From Myroides sp. N17-2 (lineage in GTDB: Bacteria; Bacteroidota; Bacteroidia; Flavobacteriales; Flavobacteriaceae), in contig NZ_NSGJ01000006.1 of NCBI RefSeq assembly GCF_002286775.1, positions 1 through 64,000 on the forward strand: 64,000 bases of DNA, in the 5' to 3' direction. The notes under the pieces are model-generated. The model made no database searches and had not been told where the DNA came from. It worked only from the letters and a program-made list of their open reading frames with translations. Positions 51,124 to 58,708 of the stretch are shown here, one piece after another (within the stretch, counting starts at the first letter, position 1; each line of letters starts with the position of its first letter). A program made the position numbers and the translations under genes.

Positions 51124-51131
51124 TATTTTTG
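51124..51131 (+). promoter_or_regulatory. -7 promoter box of the acyltransferase gene
   Basis: TATTTTTG fits TAnnTTTG. It lies downstream of the longest possible start (51099), which argues for the ATG at 51162. Confidence 0.45.
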
Positions 51132-51161
51132 AAGTTAATAAAAGAAAGTATAGAAGTCAGT

Positions 51162-51929
51162 ATGATGAAAGTAATACGCGTGTTTTTTAGTTCACTTTGG
51201 CGGTTGTGGTTTTATTTGTGGATGGTAATTGTGATTTTGATTTTGTCTCCTGTACTGTTGTTTACAATACAATCAGAGAAGACCTATCCTGCGTTCTTTA
51301 AAGTAGCGCGTATATGGGCTATTCTTACTTTTTATGGGATAGGGATGAGGTATCATATCGAAGAAGAGCATCCCTTGGAGAAGGGCAGAAGCTATATGTT
51401 TATTGCTAATCACACGTCGATGTTAGATGTTATGATGATGTTGATCTTAGTAAAGGATAATCCGTTTGTATTCGTTGGAAAGGCAGAGTTAGCGAAGATA
51501 CCAGTATTTGGATATTTCTATAAGCGCACGTGTATTTTAGTAGATAGAAAAGATGCTGCAAGTAAAAAACGAGTTTTTGACAGTGCGCAAGAGCGTCTAA
51601 GTAGAGGACTTAGTATTTGTATATTTCCAGAAGGAGGAGTGACAGACGATAGAAGTATCATCTTAGATACCTTTAAAGACGGGGCATATAGATTAGCGAT
51701 AGATCATCAAATACCTATAGTGCCGTTAGCATTCGGGCGACTGAGACATTATTTTCCTTTCGTCTGGGGGATAGGACATCCAGGAGTAGTGCCTGTGAGG
51801 ATCTATGAGCCTATAGAGACTACAGGATTGACTATGGCTGATAGGAAAGAGTTAAAAGATAGTACATTTGACCTACTTTATGAGCCAGTTTTGGCTTGGG
51901 AGGAGGAGTATAAAAAAGGGAATCCTTAA
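51162..51929 (+). CDS. plsC: 1-acyl-sn-glycerol-3-phosphate acyltransferase (PlsC family)
   Basis: A membrane-associated acyltransferase that makes phosphatidic acid in phospholipid synthesis. 255 residues from the ATG at 51162 (the next codon but one, 51165, is also possible). An N-terminal membrane helix (YLWMVIVILILSPVLLFTI) is followed by the catalytic motif NHTSMLD (H84-x4-D89), VGKAELAKIPVFG, the substrate motif FPEGG (155-159) and VPLAFG. The family is certain; the exact acyl substrate, or lyso-ornithine activity, is not. Confidence 0.9.
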   Translation: MMKVIRVFFSSLWRLWFYLWMVIVILILSPVLLFTIQSEKTYPAFFKVARIWAILTFYGIGMRYHIEEEHPLEKGRSYMFIANHTSMLDVMMMLILVKDNPFVFVGKAELAKIPVFGYFYKRTCILVDRKDAASKKRVFDSAQERLSRGLSICIFPEGGVTDDRSIILDTFKDGAYRLAIDHQIPIVPLAFGRLRHYFPFVWGIGHPGVVPVRIYEPIETTGLTMADRKELKDSTFDLLYEPVLAWEEEYKKGNP

Positions 51930-52074
51930 AGCTACTCTATCGTTTACTGTGAATGTATTTTACTTTACATAGCTTCAATTAGCTCATAAACCACACTATA
52001 GTGTGCTTTAATCACTAATCTTGCTCTGCTTTGTAAAATTCATTCTCGTTTAAACGTTATCTGTAGATTTAAGG
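51924..52074. repeat. MITE-like element with terminal inverted repeats
   Basis: Ends CCTTAAAGCTACTCTATCGT (left) and, reversed, CCTTAAATCTACAGATAACG (right), 151 bases apart, around the palindrome CACACTATAGTGTG. The minus strand aligns with the 45342 element through TTAGTGA, AAAGCA, ACTATAGT and CTAATT/GAA blocks. Its left end overlaps the plsC stop codon. Confidence 0.6.
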
Positions 52075-52081
52075 ATAAAGC

Positions 52082-52118
52082 AAAAAGCGATGAGGTACAG
52101 AGTACTTCACCGCTTTTT
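52082..52118. terminator. Bidirectional terminator between plsC and the 52142 gene
   Basis: AAAAAGCGATGAGGTAC against GTACTTCACCGCTTTTT, with one mismatch and one G-U. Confidence 0.75.
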
Positions 52119-52141
52119 TAGTTATATATGGTTTATGGGTA

Positions 52142-53023
52142 TTAAAGGGCAATGATTCCAGCTCCTGATATTCTACCACTCGCAAGAACAAAGTCGTTCA
52201 TAGATTGGTTTTGTTCAGTAGTATATGTGTTGTAATTGATGTCTATTTTCGAGCGACTCATCGCCAGGTCAAATAATTCTTTTTGGATATCCTTTTGTTT
52301 GCTTGCATCAGTGGAAGTGCGGAACTCAGCTAGTAGTTCCATCTCTTTCTTATATGAGTTAAGCATTTCTTGGTTATCTATAGCTGGTAGTTTTAATTCT
52401 ACAGTATTGGGTTCAGTGATCGTGCACTCGCCATTAGCTTCTTTATTTTGTGCGTGATATCCTTTGTGTTCTGCAGGCATATCTTCATCGTAGAACGCTA
52501 CAAACTCTCCTTTAGTAAAGAATTTATTATAGAAGTTACCTACTGCATTTTTGTTGCTCGTAGTTAGTTCTTCAGGATATTCTTCTCCTAGATAATAGGT
52601 GCATCTATAAAGGTTGTTGTCTATAAACAGTGCATTAGTAGATTTGATATTATCAGTATACGTCACTCCGTCGATATTAACTTCTCTATTAGTAGAACCA
52701 AATTTGTCAAAGTTACCCTCTGTTGCGTACACCATAGAGTAGATGTAGTGAGGTTCTAAGGTTGGGTTAATGATACCCCCAGTGTTTTGTTTTAATACGT
52801 TAAACTTATTTTTTTGACCGTTGTATTCTAATTCGTGGTTTCCATTATCTAGCTTTAATACTTCGAAAGTATTAGGAGCTAGTGTATATTTATTATCATC
52901 TATAGATACTGAAATCTCCTTATCAGTAGGGTTAGAAAGATAGAAGTCGTGTCTCTTAAAAGGGTCATCACAACTAATTAAAGTTGTAATGGTTAGCAGC
53001 AATGCTAATAATCGTAATCTCAT
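52142..53023 (-). CDS. Uncharacterised lipoprotein
   Basis: 293 residues from the ATG at 53023 (a longer frame begins with TTG and would spoil the signal). The signal peptide MRLRLLALLLTITTL ends in the lipobox LISC. The first 90 residues are beta-rich (DFYLSNPTDKEISVSIDDNKYTL), resembling a small immunoglobulin-like or carboxypeptidase-regulatory-like fold; the rest is mixed and ends in a helical stretch. I know no family and no catalytic motif. Exported and probably outer-membrane anchored. Confidence 0.65.
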   Translation of the reverse strand: MRLRLLALLLTITTLISCDDPFKRHDFYLSNPTDKEISVSIDDNKYTLAPNTFEVLKLDNGNHELEYNGQKNKFNVLKQNTGGIINPTLEPHYIYSMVYATEGNFDKFGSTNREVNIDGVTYTDNIKSTNALFIDNNLYRCTYYLGEEYPEELTTSNKNAVGNFYNKFFTKGEFVAFYDEDMPAEHKGYHAQNKEANGECTITEPNTVELKLPAIDNQEMLNSYKKEMELLAEFRTSTDASKQKDIQKELFDLAMSRSKIDINYNTYTTEQNQSMNDFVLASGRISGAGIIAL

Positions 53024-53164
53024 TGTATTGTTTCGTGTTTTTATATAGTACAAAAATAAAGCATTCTGCTTAGGTTGGCTAGTAAGAATAGAGTTTTATA
53101 TAAAAGGCGTTGGTGTTGAGGATATACTAAAAGAGTGGTTTTAACGTTTTGATTTAGTAGCGTA

Positions 53165-53452
53165 ATGTTTATGGATAAATATAAAGTTATAAGAGCAGGA
53201 ATAATAAAGTATATGCTTTATACCATCTTTGGTGTGTTAGGGTTATTACTTTTTAGTGCGAGGGACAATGGGTGGGAGGTAATATATTGGTGTTTTGGAT
53301 TTCTGATATTTTATGTAGTGTCTTTGTTGATTATAACATATATTCAACTACAAGGAGTTACTGATCGAAATGAACTGAAAGCTGGGACACTGAGTTTTAT
53401 GCTTTCTGTAGTGACATGCTTTGGAGTATTCATGGTTATTTTGAAGTGTTGA
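53165..53452 (+). CDS. Small three-helix membrane protein (first of a pair)
   Basis: 95 residues with three hydrophobic segments (about 14-31, 38-58 and 75-93) and a charged turn (QLQGVTDRNELKAG) before the last helix. The start may be codon 1 or the Met at codon 3. No recognised family. The next gene, 61 bases on, has a similar size and topology, suggesting a duplicated pair. Confidence 0.55.
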   Translation: MFMDKYKVIRAGIIKYMLYTIFGVLGLLLFSARDNGWEVIYWCFGFLIFYVVSLLIITYIQLQGVTDRNELKAGTLSFMLSVVTCFGVFMVILKC

Positions 53453-53513
53453 TGGCTATTTTGAGGTAGTTAAGTATAGCTTATTAAACTAATGATTTTT
53501 TAGTAAGTATTGT

Positions 53514-53798
53514 ATGCAGAGAAGAGTTGTTATTAGAGGAGTATTTAGTAGTTTACCTGTTCTACTTGTTTTAGTATGTTTATTTATCTTGGCAGATGGT
53601 AAGGGTGTTTTTCTGATACCTTTTTTTGGACTTATCACTTTTGTAATCTACACATTGGTTTACGTGATTATTTTAGGGGTTAGGTATTGTTTCTTTAATA
53701 CTGTTAAAGAAGAGAATACTGTAGATAGACAAGGTTTTTGGTTCTATTTGGTGATTATGGCAATAGTTGCTATTATGATGGCTTTTATATTTGTGTGA
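53514..53798 (+). CDS. Small three-helix membrane protein (second of a pair)
   Basis: 94 residues with hydrophobic segments near 11-27, 32-56 and 75-94, and a polar turn (NTVKEENTVDRQG) before the last helix, like its upstream neighbour. No family recognised. It converges on recA. Confidence 0.55.
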   Translation: MQRRVVIRGVFSSLPVLLVLVCLFILADGKGVFLIPFFGLITFVIYTLVYVIILGVRYCFFNTVKEENTVDRQGFWFYLVIMAIVAIMMAFIFV

Positions 53799-53821
53799 AG
53801 TTAGGCATTGTTCAAATAAAA

Positions 53822-53853
53822 AGCCCCCTAACAACTTTCGTTATTAGAGGGCT
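53822..53853 (-). terminator. recA terminator
   Basis: Arms AGCCCCCTAACAAC and GTTATTAGAGGGCT with two C-A mismatches. Five Ts follow on the minus strand. Confidence 0.65.
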
Positions 53854-53873
53854 ACGTATAAGGATAGAATATA

Positions 53874-54878
53874 TTATGCTTCTTTAGACTTAATGACTTC
53901 CTTGATAAGTTGTTCAAGTTCTTCCATTAACTCAGGGTTGTCTTTGATCACTGATTTAACAGCATCACGTCCTTGCCCTAGTTTAGTATCACCGTAGCTG
54001 AACCAAGAACCGCTTTTCTTTACGATTTCATAGTCAACAGCCATATCTAATACTTCACCTACTTTAGAGATACCCTCACCATACATAATGTCAAACTCTG
54101 CAGTACGGAAAGGAGGAGCTACTTTATTCTTAACGATCTTCACTTTCGTTCTGTTGCCGATTACGTTCTCACCATCTTTGATTTGAGTTGATCTACGGAT
54201 ATCTAAACGAACAGAAGCATAGAACTTCAATGCGTTACCACCAGTAGTTGTCTCAGGGTTACCAAACATAACACCAATCTTATCACGAAGTTGGTTAATG
54301 AAGAACACAGTACAGTTTGTTTTACTAATTGTAGAAGTAAGTTTTCTCAATGCTTGAGACATTAAACGAGCGTGAAGTCCCATTTTAGAGTCACCCATTT
54401 CCCCTTCGATCTCACTCTTAGGAGTCAAGGCAGCAACAGAGTCAATAACTACTAAGTCGATAGCACCAGAACGGATTAAGTTCTCAGCAATCTCTAAAGC
54501 TTGCTCACCATTGTCTGGTTGAGATATAATTAAATTATCAATATCTACACCTAATTTTTGTGCATAAAAACGGTCAAACGCGTGCTCCGCATCAATGAAG
54601 GCAGCAATACCACCTGCTTTTTGAGCTTCTGCAATAGCGTGTAACGTTAAAGTCGTTTTACCAGATGATTCAGGACCATAGATCTCTATGATTCTTCCTC
54701 TAGGAAACCCTCCTACACCTAACGCAAGGTCAATACCAAGAGAACCAGAAGAGATAACCTCTACTTCTTCTACTGCTGTATCACCTAACTTCATCACAGT
54801 TCCTTTACCATAAGTTTTGTCTAACTTATCAAGTGTAAGTTGTAACGCTTTTAATTTTGCTTCTTTATCTGCACTCAT
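53874..54878 (-). CDS. recA: Recombinase RecA
   Basis: The central homologous recombination protein, 334 residues. P-loop GPESSGKTT (68-76), [20 protein letters not shown], the L1/L2 DNA-binding region ([29 protein letters not shown]) and the C-terminal domain are all intact. The upstream region with def carries TGCTAT/ATAGCA inverted repeats. No LexA box was recognised. Confidence 0.98.
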   Translation of the reverse strand: MSADKEAKLKALQLTLDKLDKTYGKGTVMKLGDTAVEEVEVISSGSLGIDLALGVGGFPRGRIIEIYGPESSGKTTLTLHAIAEAQKAGGIAAFIDAEHAFDRFYAQKLGVDIDNLIISQPDNGEQALEIAENLIRSGAIDLVVIDSVAALTPKSEIEGEMGDSKMGLHARLMSQALRKLTSTISKTNCTVFFINQLRDKIGVMFGNPETTTGGNALKFYASVRLDIRRSTQIKDGENVIGNRTKVKIVKNKVAPPFRTAEFDIMYGEGISKVGEVLDMAVDYEIVKKSGSWFSYGDTKLGQGRDAVKSVIKDNPELMEELEQLIKEVIKSKEA

Positions 54879-54906
54879 TTTTTTAAAAATTAGATTCTTA
54901 CTGATG

Positions 54907-54914
54907 TAAAAGTA
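54907..54914 (-). promoter_or_regulatory. Probable recA promoter
   Basis: The minus strand reads TACTTTTA (one base off TAnnTTTG), with TTGGAC about 20 bases upstream in the -33 position. Confidence 0.4.
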
Positions 54915-54952
54915 ATATAAAATAATTACAGTCCAAGAGTGTTAAGGTATTA

Positions 54953-55009
54953 TGCTATGAATTATAGCAGGTGGAGTGGTCTCTTTTGCTATGATATAAT
55001 TTATAGCAA
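54953..55009. promoter_or_regulatory. Paired TGCTAT/ATAGCA inverted repeats between recA and def
   Basis: TGCTAT-5-ATAGCA (54953-54969) and TTGCTAT-10-ATAGCAA (54986-55009) share the same half-site with different spacers. They lie upstream of the predicted recA promoter. Possible operators. Confidence 0.4.
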
Positions 55010-55122
55010 TACTGTTGGTTAATAGGTTTATTTAATAACGTTGAGGTATTGTAAATTATTTAGCCTGAGTTTATTGTGAGTTTTCTAACTTATAGCGACT
55101 TTTGTAGTCAAATAAGACAATA

Positions 55123-55701
55123 ATGAAATTAGCAATATTAGCATACGGTAATAAGAAGCTTACCGTTGATTGTGAGCCTATAGAGAAAAACACAGCAGAG
55201 TTAAGTACTCTTATAGATAGTATGTGGGAGACAATGGAAGGAGCCTATGGATGTGGGTTAGCAGCTCCACAAATAGGAGAGGTAAAACAATTATTCGTTG
55301 TGGATAGTATAGTGATGTATGAGAATGCTGAGGATGATGAACGCAAAACTAACTTCGTAGATGGAGATATGGGAATGCGTGAGACGTTTATTAATGCGCG
55401 TATCATCGGTAAGTCTGATGAGACTTGGGATGAATTAGAAGGATGTCTGAGTATTCCTGATATATTTAAACGAGTGACTCGTCCATGGTCTATTACTATA
55501 GAGTATTTAGATCGAGACTTTAAACCTCATACAAAGACGTTTTACGGAACTACGGCACGTATTATTCAGCATGAGTATGATCATACAAGAGGAGTGTTAT
55601 TTACAGACCGTCTAAGCTCTTTAACAAAGAAGCTTATCTCTACGAAGCTAAATAAGATTATGACCGGTAAAGTCTTTACAGATTATAAAATGAAGTTATA
55701 G
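55123..55701 (+). CDS. def: Peptide deformylase
   Basis: A metalloenzyme that removes the N-formyl group from new proteins, 192 residues. The three family motifs are GCGLAAPQ (43-50), EGCLS (106-110, with metal ligand C108) and QHEYDH (149-154; H150 and H154 bind the metal and E151 is catalytic). Complete and normal. Confidence 0.97.
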   Translation: MKLAILAYGNKKLTVDCEPIEKNTAELSTLIDSMWETMEGAYGCGLAAPQIGEVKQLFVVDSIVMYENAEDDERKTNFVDGDMGMRETFINARIIGKSDETWDELEGCLSIPDIFKRVTRPWSITIEYLDRDFKPHTKTFYGTTARIIQHEYDHTRGVLFTDRLSSLTKKLISTKLNKIMTGKVFTDYKMKL

Positions 55702-55711
55702 TAAGATATTT

Positions 55712-55750
55712 AAAAAGCCCTAATAACAATAGATGTTATTAGGGCTTTTT
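55712..55750 (+). terminator. def terminator
   Basis: AAAAAGCCCTAATAAC against GTTATTAGGGCTTTTT with a seven-base loop and a T-run. Confidence 0.9.
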
Positions 55751-55968
55751 GGTTTTAGAGAGGTGTGGTTTATTGCTATTTTAGCATAGTTGTATTATTC
55801 TTTTTTATAGTTGTAAGACTTTGTAAGAATATTTTGAAAAGCCTCTTGTTATTATTTAACTAAAAAACGAATTATAGTAGAAAAGTTTATTTGTAATTAA
55901 CTGTATTTATGTTTGTTATAAGCTTGGTTAAATTATTCTTAAAATAAAATTTTCACACTCTACTGATA

Positions 55969-55976
55969 TACATTTG
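55969..55976 (+). promoter_or_regulatory. -7 promoter box of the twin lipoprotein genes
   Basis: TACATTTG fits TAnnTTTG, 30 bases before the first ATG. The 255 bases between this and the def terminator hold nothing else I recognise. Confidence 0.5.
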
Positions 55977-56005
55977 ATCCATCAAAAGAAAACATTTTAT
56001 CAGCT

Positions 56006-56425
56006 ATGAAATTAACAAAAATGACTTTAGCTATTGCATTTATGGCTATCACTTTCGCTTCATGTAAGGACCAAAAAGAAACTCCTGTGACTGAAGAAAC
56101 AACTACAACAGAAGTAGTAGAACAACCTGTAACACCTGTAGATACTAAGGTATTAGTAGGATCATGGACTCAACCAAATCCTATTAATGACAAGGAAGTA
56201 CAAGGGTTCGAATTAAAAGAGGACGGTACTGCTGCCTCTATCAATATGGCTACTTTAAAAACAAACAAGTGGTGGGTAGAAGGTGATAAGTTATTCTTAG
56301 CGCAAGAGAGTATTGGTAATGGTACATCTAGTGTAGATACTGTATCATATCAATTCCAAGTAGTAGATGGTGCTACTCTTAACCTTGTAAATGGGGAATT
56401 AAAAGACACATTTACAAAGAAATAA
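56006..56425 (+). CDS. Small lipocalin-like lipoprotein (tandem copy 1)
   Basis: 139 residues, with signal MKLTKMTLAIAFMAIT and lipobox FASC. A Thr/Glu/Val-rich spacer (TPVTEETTTTEVVEQPVTP) links the anchor to a beta-rich domain of about 90 residues beginning VLVGSWTQPNP. The same layout and length recur in the next gene, so this is a tandem duplication. Known relatives in Bacteroidetes are annotated as lipocalin family; no ligand is known. Confidence 0.7.
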   Translation: MKLTKMTLAIAFMAITFASCKDQKETPVTEETTTTEVVEQPVTPVDTKVLVGSWTQPNPINDKEVQGFELKEDGTAASINMATLKTNKWWVEGDKLFLAQESIGNGTSSVDTVSYQFQVVDGATLNLVNGELKDTFTKK

Positions 56426-56449
56426 TCTAGTAAAGATTTAGAATTACAA

Positions 56450-56869
56450 ATGAAACAAACTGTATTCGCTTTAGCCTTTGTAGCTATTGCTTTCGCTTCA
56501 TGTAAAAATCAAACTGAAGCTCCTGTAGTAGAAGAGACTACTACAACAGAAACTGTAACAGAACAAGCTGCTCCTGTAGTTAATACTAATGCTGAGTTAG
56601 TAGGTACGTGGACACAACCTAACGGTGCAAAACCTGAGTTGTTACAAGGATTCGAACTTAAAGCTGATAGTACTCTTGTGGCGGTTGAAGACCCTGCAAT
56701 GATGTTTACCAAGTGGAAAGTAGTAGATAATACATTGGTATTTGAAAGTGAGGTTGTAAATAACGACCCTTCTACAGCGAAGGTTAGTATCTTCAAATTC
56801 GAAATAGTAGATGGTAAAACATTGAAATTAGACGTAGATGGAGTAATCGAAGAGTTTACTAAACAATAA
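56450..56869 (+). CDS. Small lipocalin-like lipoprotein (tandem copy 2)
   Basis: 139 residues, the same length as its upstream neighbour. Signal and lipobox FASC; a linker of the same type (VVEETTTTETVTEQAAP); domain start ELVGTWTQPNG; and similar strands ending IVDGKTLKLDVDG. The 24-base gap and no terminator between them indicate an operon. The two sequences are clearly paralogous but well diverged in the barrel part. Confidence 0.7.
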   Translation: MKQTVFALAFVAIAFASCKNQTEAPVVEETTTTETVTEQAAPVVNTNAELVGTWTQPNGAKPELLQGFELKADSTLVAVEDPAMMFTKWKVVDNTLVFESEVVNNDPSTAKVSIFKFEIVDGKTLKLDVDGVIEEFTKQ

Positions 56870-56891
56870 TAACGTTAGAATTTATACATAG

Positions 56892-56917
56892 AAAGCTACC
56901 TCAAAAGGGTAGCTTTT
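56892..56917 (+). terminator. Terminator after the twin lipoproteins
   Basis: AAAGCTACC and GGTAGCTTTT with a seven-base loop; the core arms match the next terminator at 57371. Confidence 0.8.
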
Positions 56918-56957
56918 GTTATTTTTGGTAGAGTAATAATGTATTAATCAGATATCG

Positions 56958-57335
56958 ATGAACAACCAAGCGCTTAATCTATCCGTCGTAGAGTTAAAAC
57001 CATTTGTACCCTGTAAAGACTTTGAAGTGTCTATTGCATTCTATACAGCTCTAGGCTTTAGGATTCTATGGCAAAGTGAAGAACTGTGCTTATTATCTTT
57101 GGGTACAGAGAAGTTCTTTTTGCAAAACTTTTATAATCAAGAAGCAGCTGAGAATTTAATGCTTCATTTACAAGTGGAGAATGCTGATGATTGGCATACA
57201 CATATAGAGGATCTTAAGTTGGTCTCAAAATATGGAGGGCAAATAACAGCAGTGGAGGATCGGGAGTGGCTAATGAGAGACTTTGTCCTTATTGATCCAT
57301 CAGGTGTATTATGGAGAATAGCCCATAATATATAA
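56958..57335 (+). CDS. VOC family protein (glyoxalase/bleomycin-resistance-like)
   Basis: 125 residues forming one vicinal-oxygen-chelate domain: beta-alpha-beta start VVELKPFVPCKDFEVSIAFY, ALGFRILWQSEELCLL, and late REWLMRDFVLIDPSGVLWRIA. Bleomycin-resistance-type proteins have this length and fold. The metal-ligand pattern is not clear enough to assign glyoxalase activity. Confidence 0.8.
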   Translation: MNNQALNLSVVELKPFVPCKDFEVSIAFYTALGFRILWQSEELCLLSLGTEKFFLQNFYNQEAAENLMLHLQVENADDWHTHIEDLKLVSKYGGQITAVEDREWLMRDFVLIDPSGVLWRIAHNI

Positions 57336-57362
57336 GACTATTTTATCTTGAGCTATTTAATT

Positions 57363-57403
57363 TAATAAGTAAAGCTACCTGATAAGGGTAGCTTTACTTA
57401 TTA
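57363..57403. terminator. Bidirectional terminator between the VOC and DUF3999 genes
   Basis: Perfect 17-bp arms, TAATAAGTAAAGCTACC and its complement, around a seven-base loop. Confidence 0.85.
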
Positions 57404-57414
57404 AATCACTTTAT

Positions 57415-58680
57415 TTATTGGTCTTTCTCCATCTTCTGAAAGGACTTATAACACAGTAGCGCTATAAATAAGCCTATTACTATAAGTACAATCCACAAGA
57501 TATTTTGTAGACTTTCTTTATCTTGTTTTGTTTCTTCTTTATTAGATTTGGGCTTGTCTGTATTATTTGCTTTAGAGACAGCGGGACTAAGTGAAGTCTT
57601 TGTGATGTTTAATGTCTCTATAGTTGGTAGATCATCTTGTATCTTGTCTTTAAAATAGATAATATCGTAGTTGGGCTTTTTGAGAGCAGGATCACCGACA
57701 GATAGGCTGTATGTTGTCCCTGCTTCTAAGTAAGCACAAGCATATCGTTTTATAGCGAACCCCTTAATCTCTGTTATCTGTAAGGGTGGATTATCCGCAT
57801 TGCTTATTACAATAGCAGCGTTGTAATTAGGAAAGCTATTTAGTATTAGTGTTTTCTCTTGGTTCGATGTTAACGTAAAGTGCTTACTTACATTTTTAAT
57901 ACTATCTATTAGTGTAGCATTTCTGTGATACTCCATTTTCGTATCGATAGAAAAGATAAGTTTACTCAATATCAAAGGCGTACGTTGCTGAGGAAAAGTA
58001 ATGACTGTGTTGCGGTTCTTCTGATCCGTTGTCGCTTTAAATTTTCCTAAGCTCACTTCTTCGAACTGCCCATATACCTGAGTGCTGATAACAGTATTTA
58101 CTTTAAGTATATCAAGTGTTTCTTTGTTATCATTATATAGTTCTATTTCATAGTATTTATAGTTGCCTAAAGCGAATTGTATAAACAGTGTAGCCTGAGT
58201 TCTGTCTTTTGCATCATAGTAGTTCACCGGCGATTTAGGCTTGATGTTAAACCAAGTTTTATTATCGTGACTAGCACGTACTATAGCAGAGATATTAAGT
58301 TCTGTACGATTAACAGTAACATACAGATCTTTAATATTCTGTAAGGTGTTGTTTTCTATTTTAAAGCGATTTAATCCTTTTTCTTTAGTAATGCTTTGTA
58401 TCGGGTAGTCTATTAGCTTAGTTTCCTCTGTAGTAGGCGTAATTGCTCTAATAAAGAAAGGTGTCTCTGTCTTCGTCCCCGAGGTATTATAAATACGCAT
58501 ATCAGCATAGTCATTCTGTGTTCCGCTAATAAGAGGTTGGGCTAAAGCTATGTTATAATACCCACTCTCAGTTACAGGAGCTAGCTCAGCAGACCAAATG
58601 GTGTGTTGTGCCTTAGCAAGCCAAGTATTAGCTACTAATAAACTTAGAGTGAGTATATAATATCTTAAAATGGTGTTCAT
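57415..58680 (-). CDS. DUF3999 family membrane protein
   Basis: 421 residues: a signal peptide (residues 1-24, ending AKA), a large extracytoplasmic beta-rich part, and one C-terminal membrane helix (LQNILWIVLIVIGLFIALL) with a short cytoplasmic tail. DUF3999 proteins are usually encoded beside a DUF2339 protein, as here (28-base gap), so the pair probably acts as one membrane complex of unknown role. Confidence 0.8.
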   Translation of the reverse strand: MNTILRYYILTLSLLVANTWLAKAQHTIWSAELAPVTESGYYNIALAQPLISGTQNDYADMRIYNTSGTKTETPFFIRAITPTTEETKLIDYPIQSITKEKGLNRFKIENNTLQNIKDLYVTVNRTELNISAIVRASHDNKTWFNIKPKSPVNYYDAKDRTQATLFIQFALGNYKYYEIELYNDNKETLDILKVNTVISTQVYGQFEEVSLGKFKATTDQKNRNTVITFPQQRTPLILSKLIFSIDTKMEYHRNATLIDSIKNVSKHFTLTSNQEKTLILNSFPNYNAAIVISNADNPPLQITEIKGFAIKRYACAYLEAGTTYSLSVGDPALKKPNYDIIYFKDKIQDDLPTIETLNITKTSLSPAVSKANNTDKPKSNKEETKQDKESLQNILWIVLIVIGLFIALLCYKSFQKMEKDQ

Positions 58681-58708
58681 ATATGTATTCTATTGGTAAT
58701 CTAAAGTG

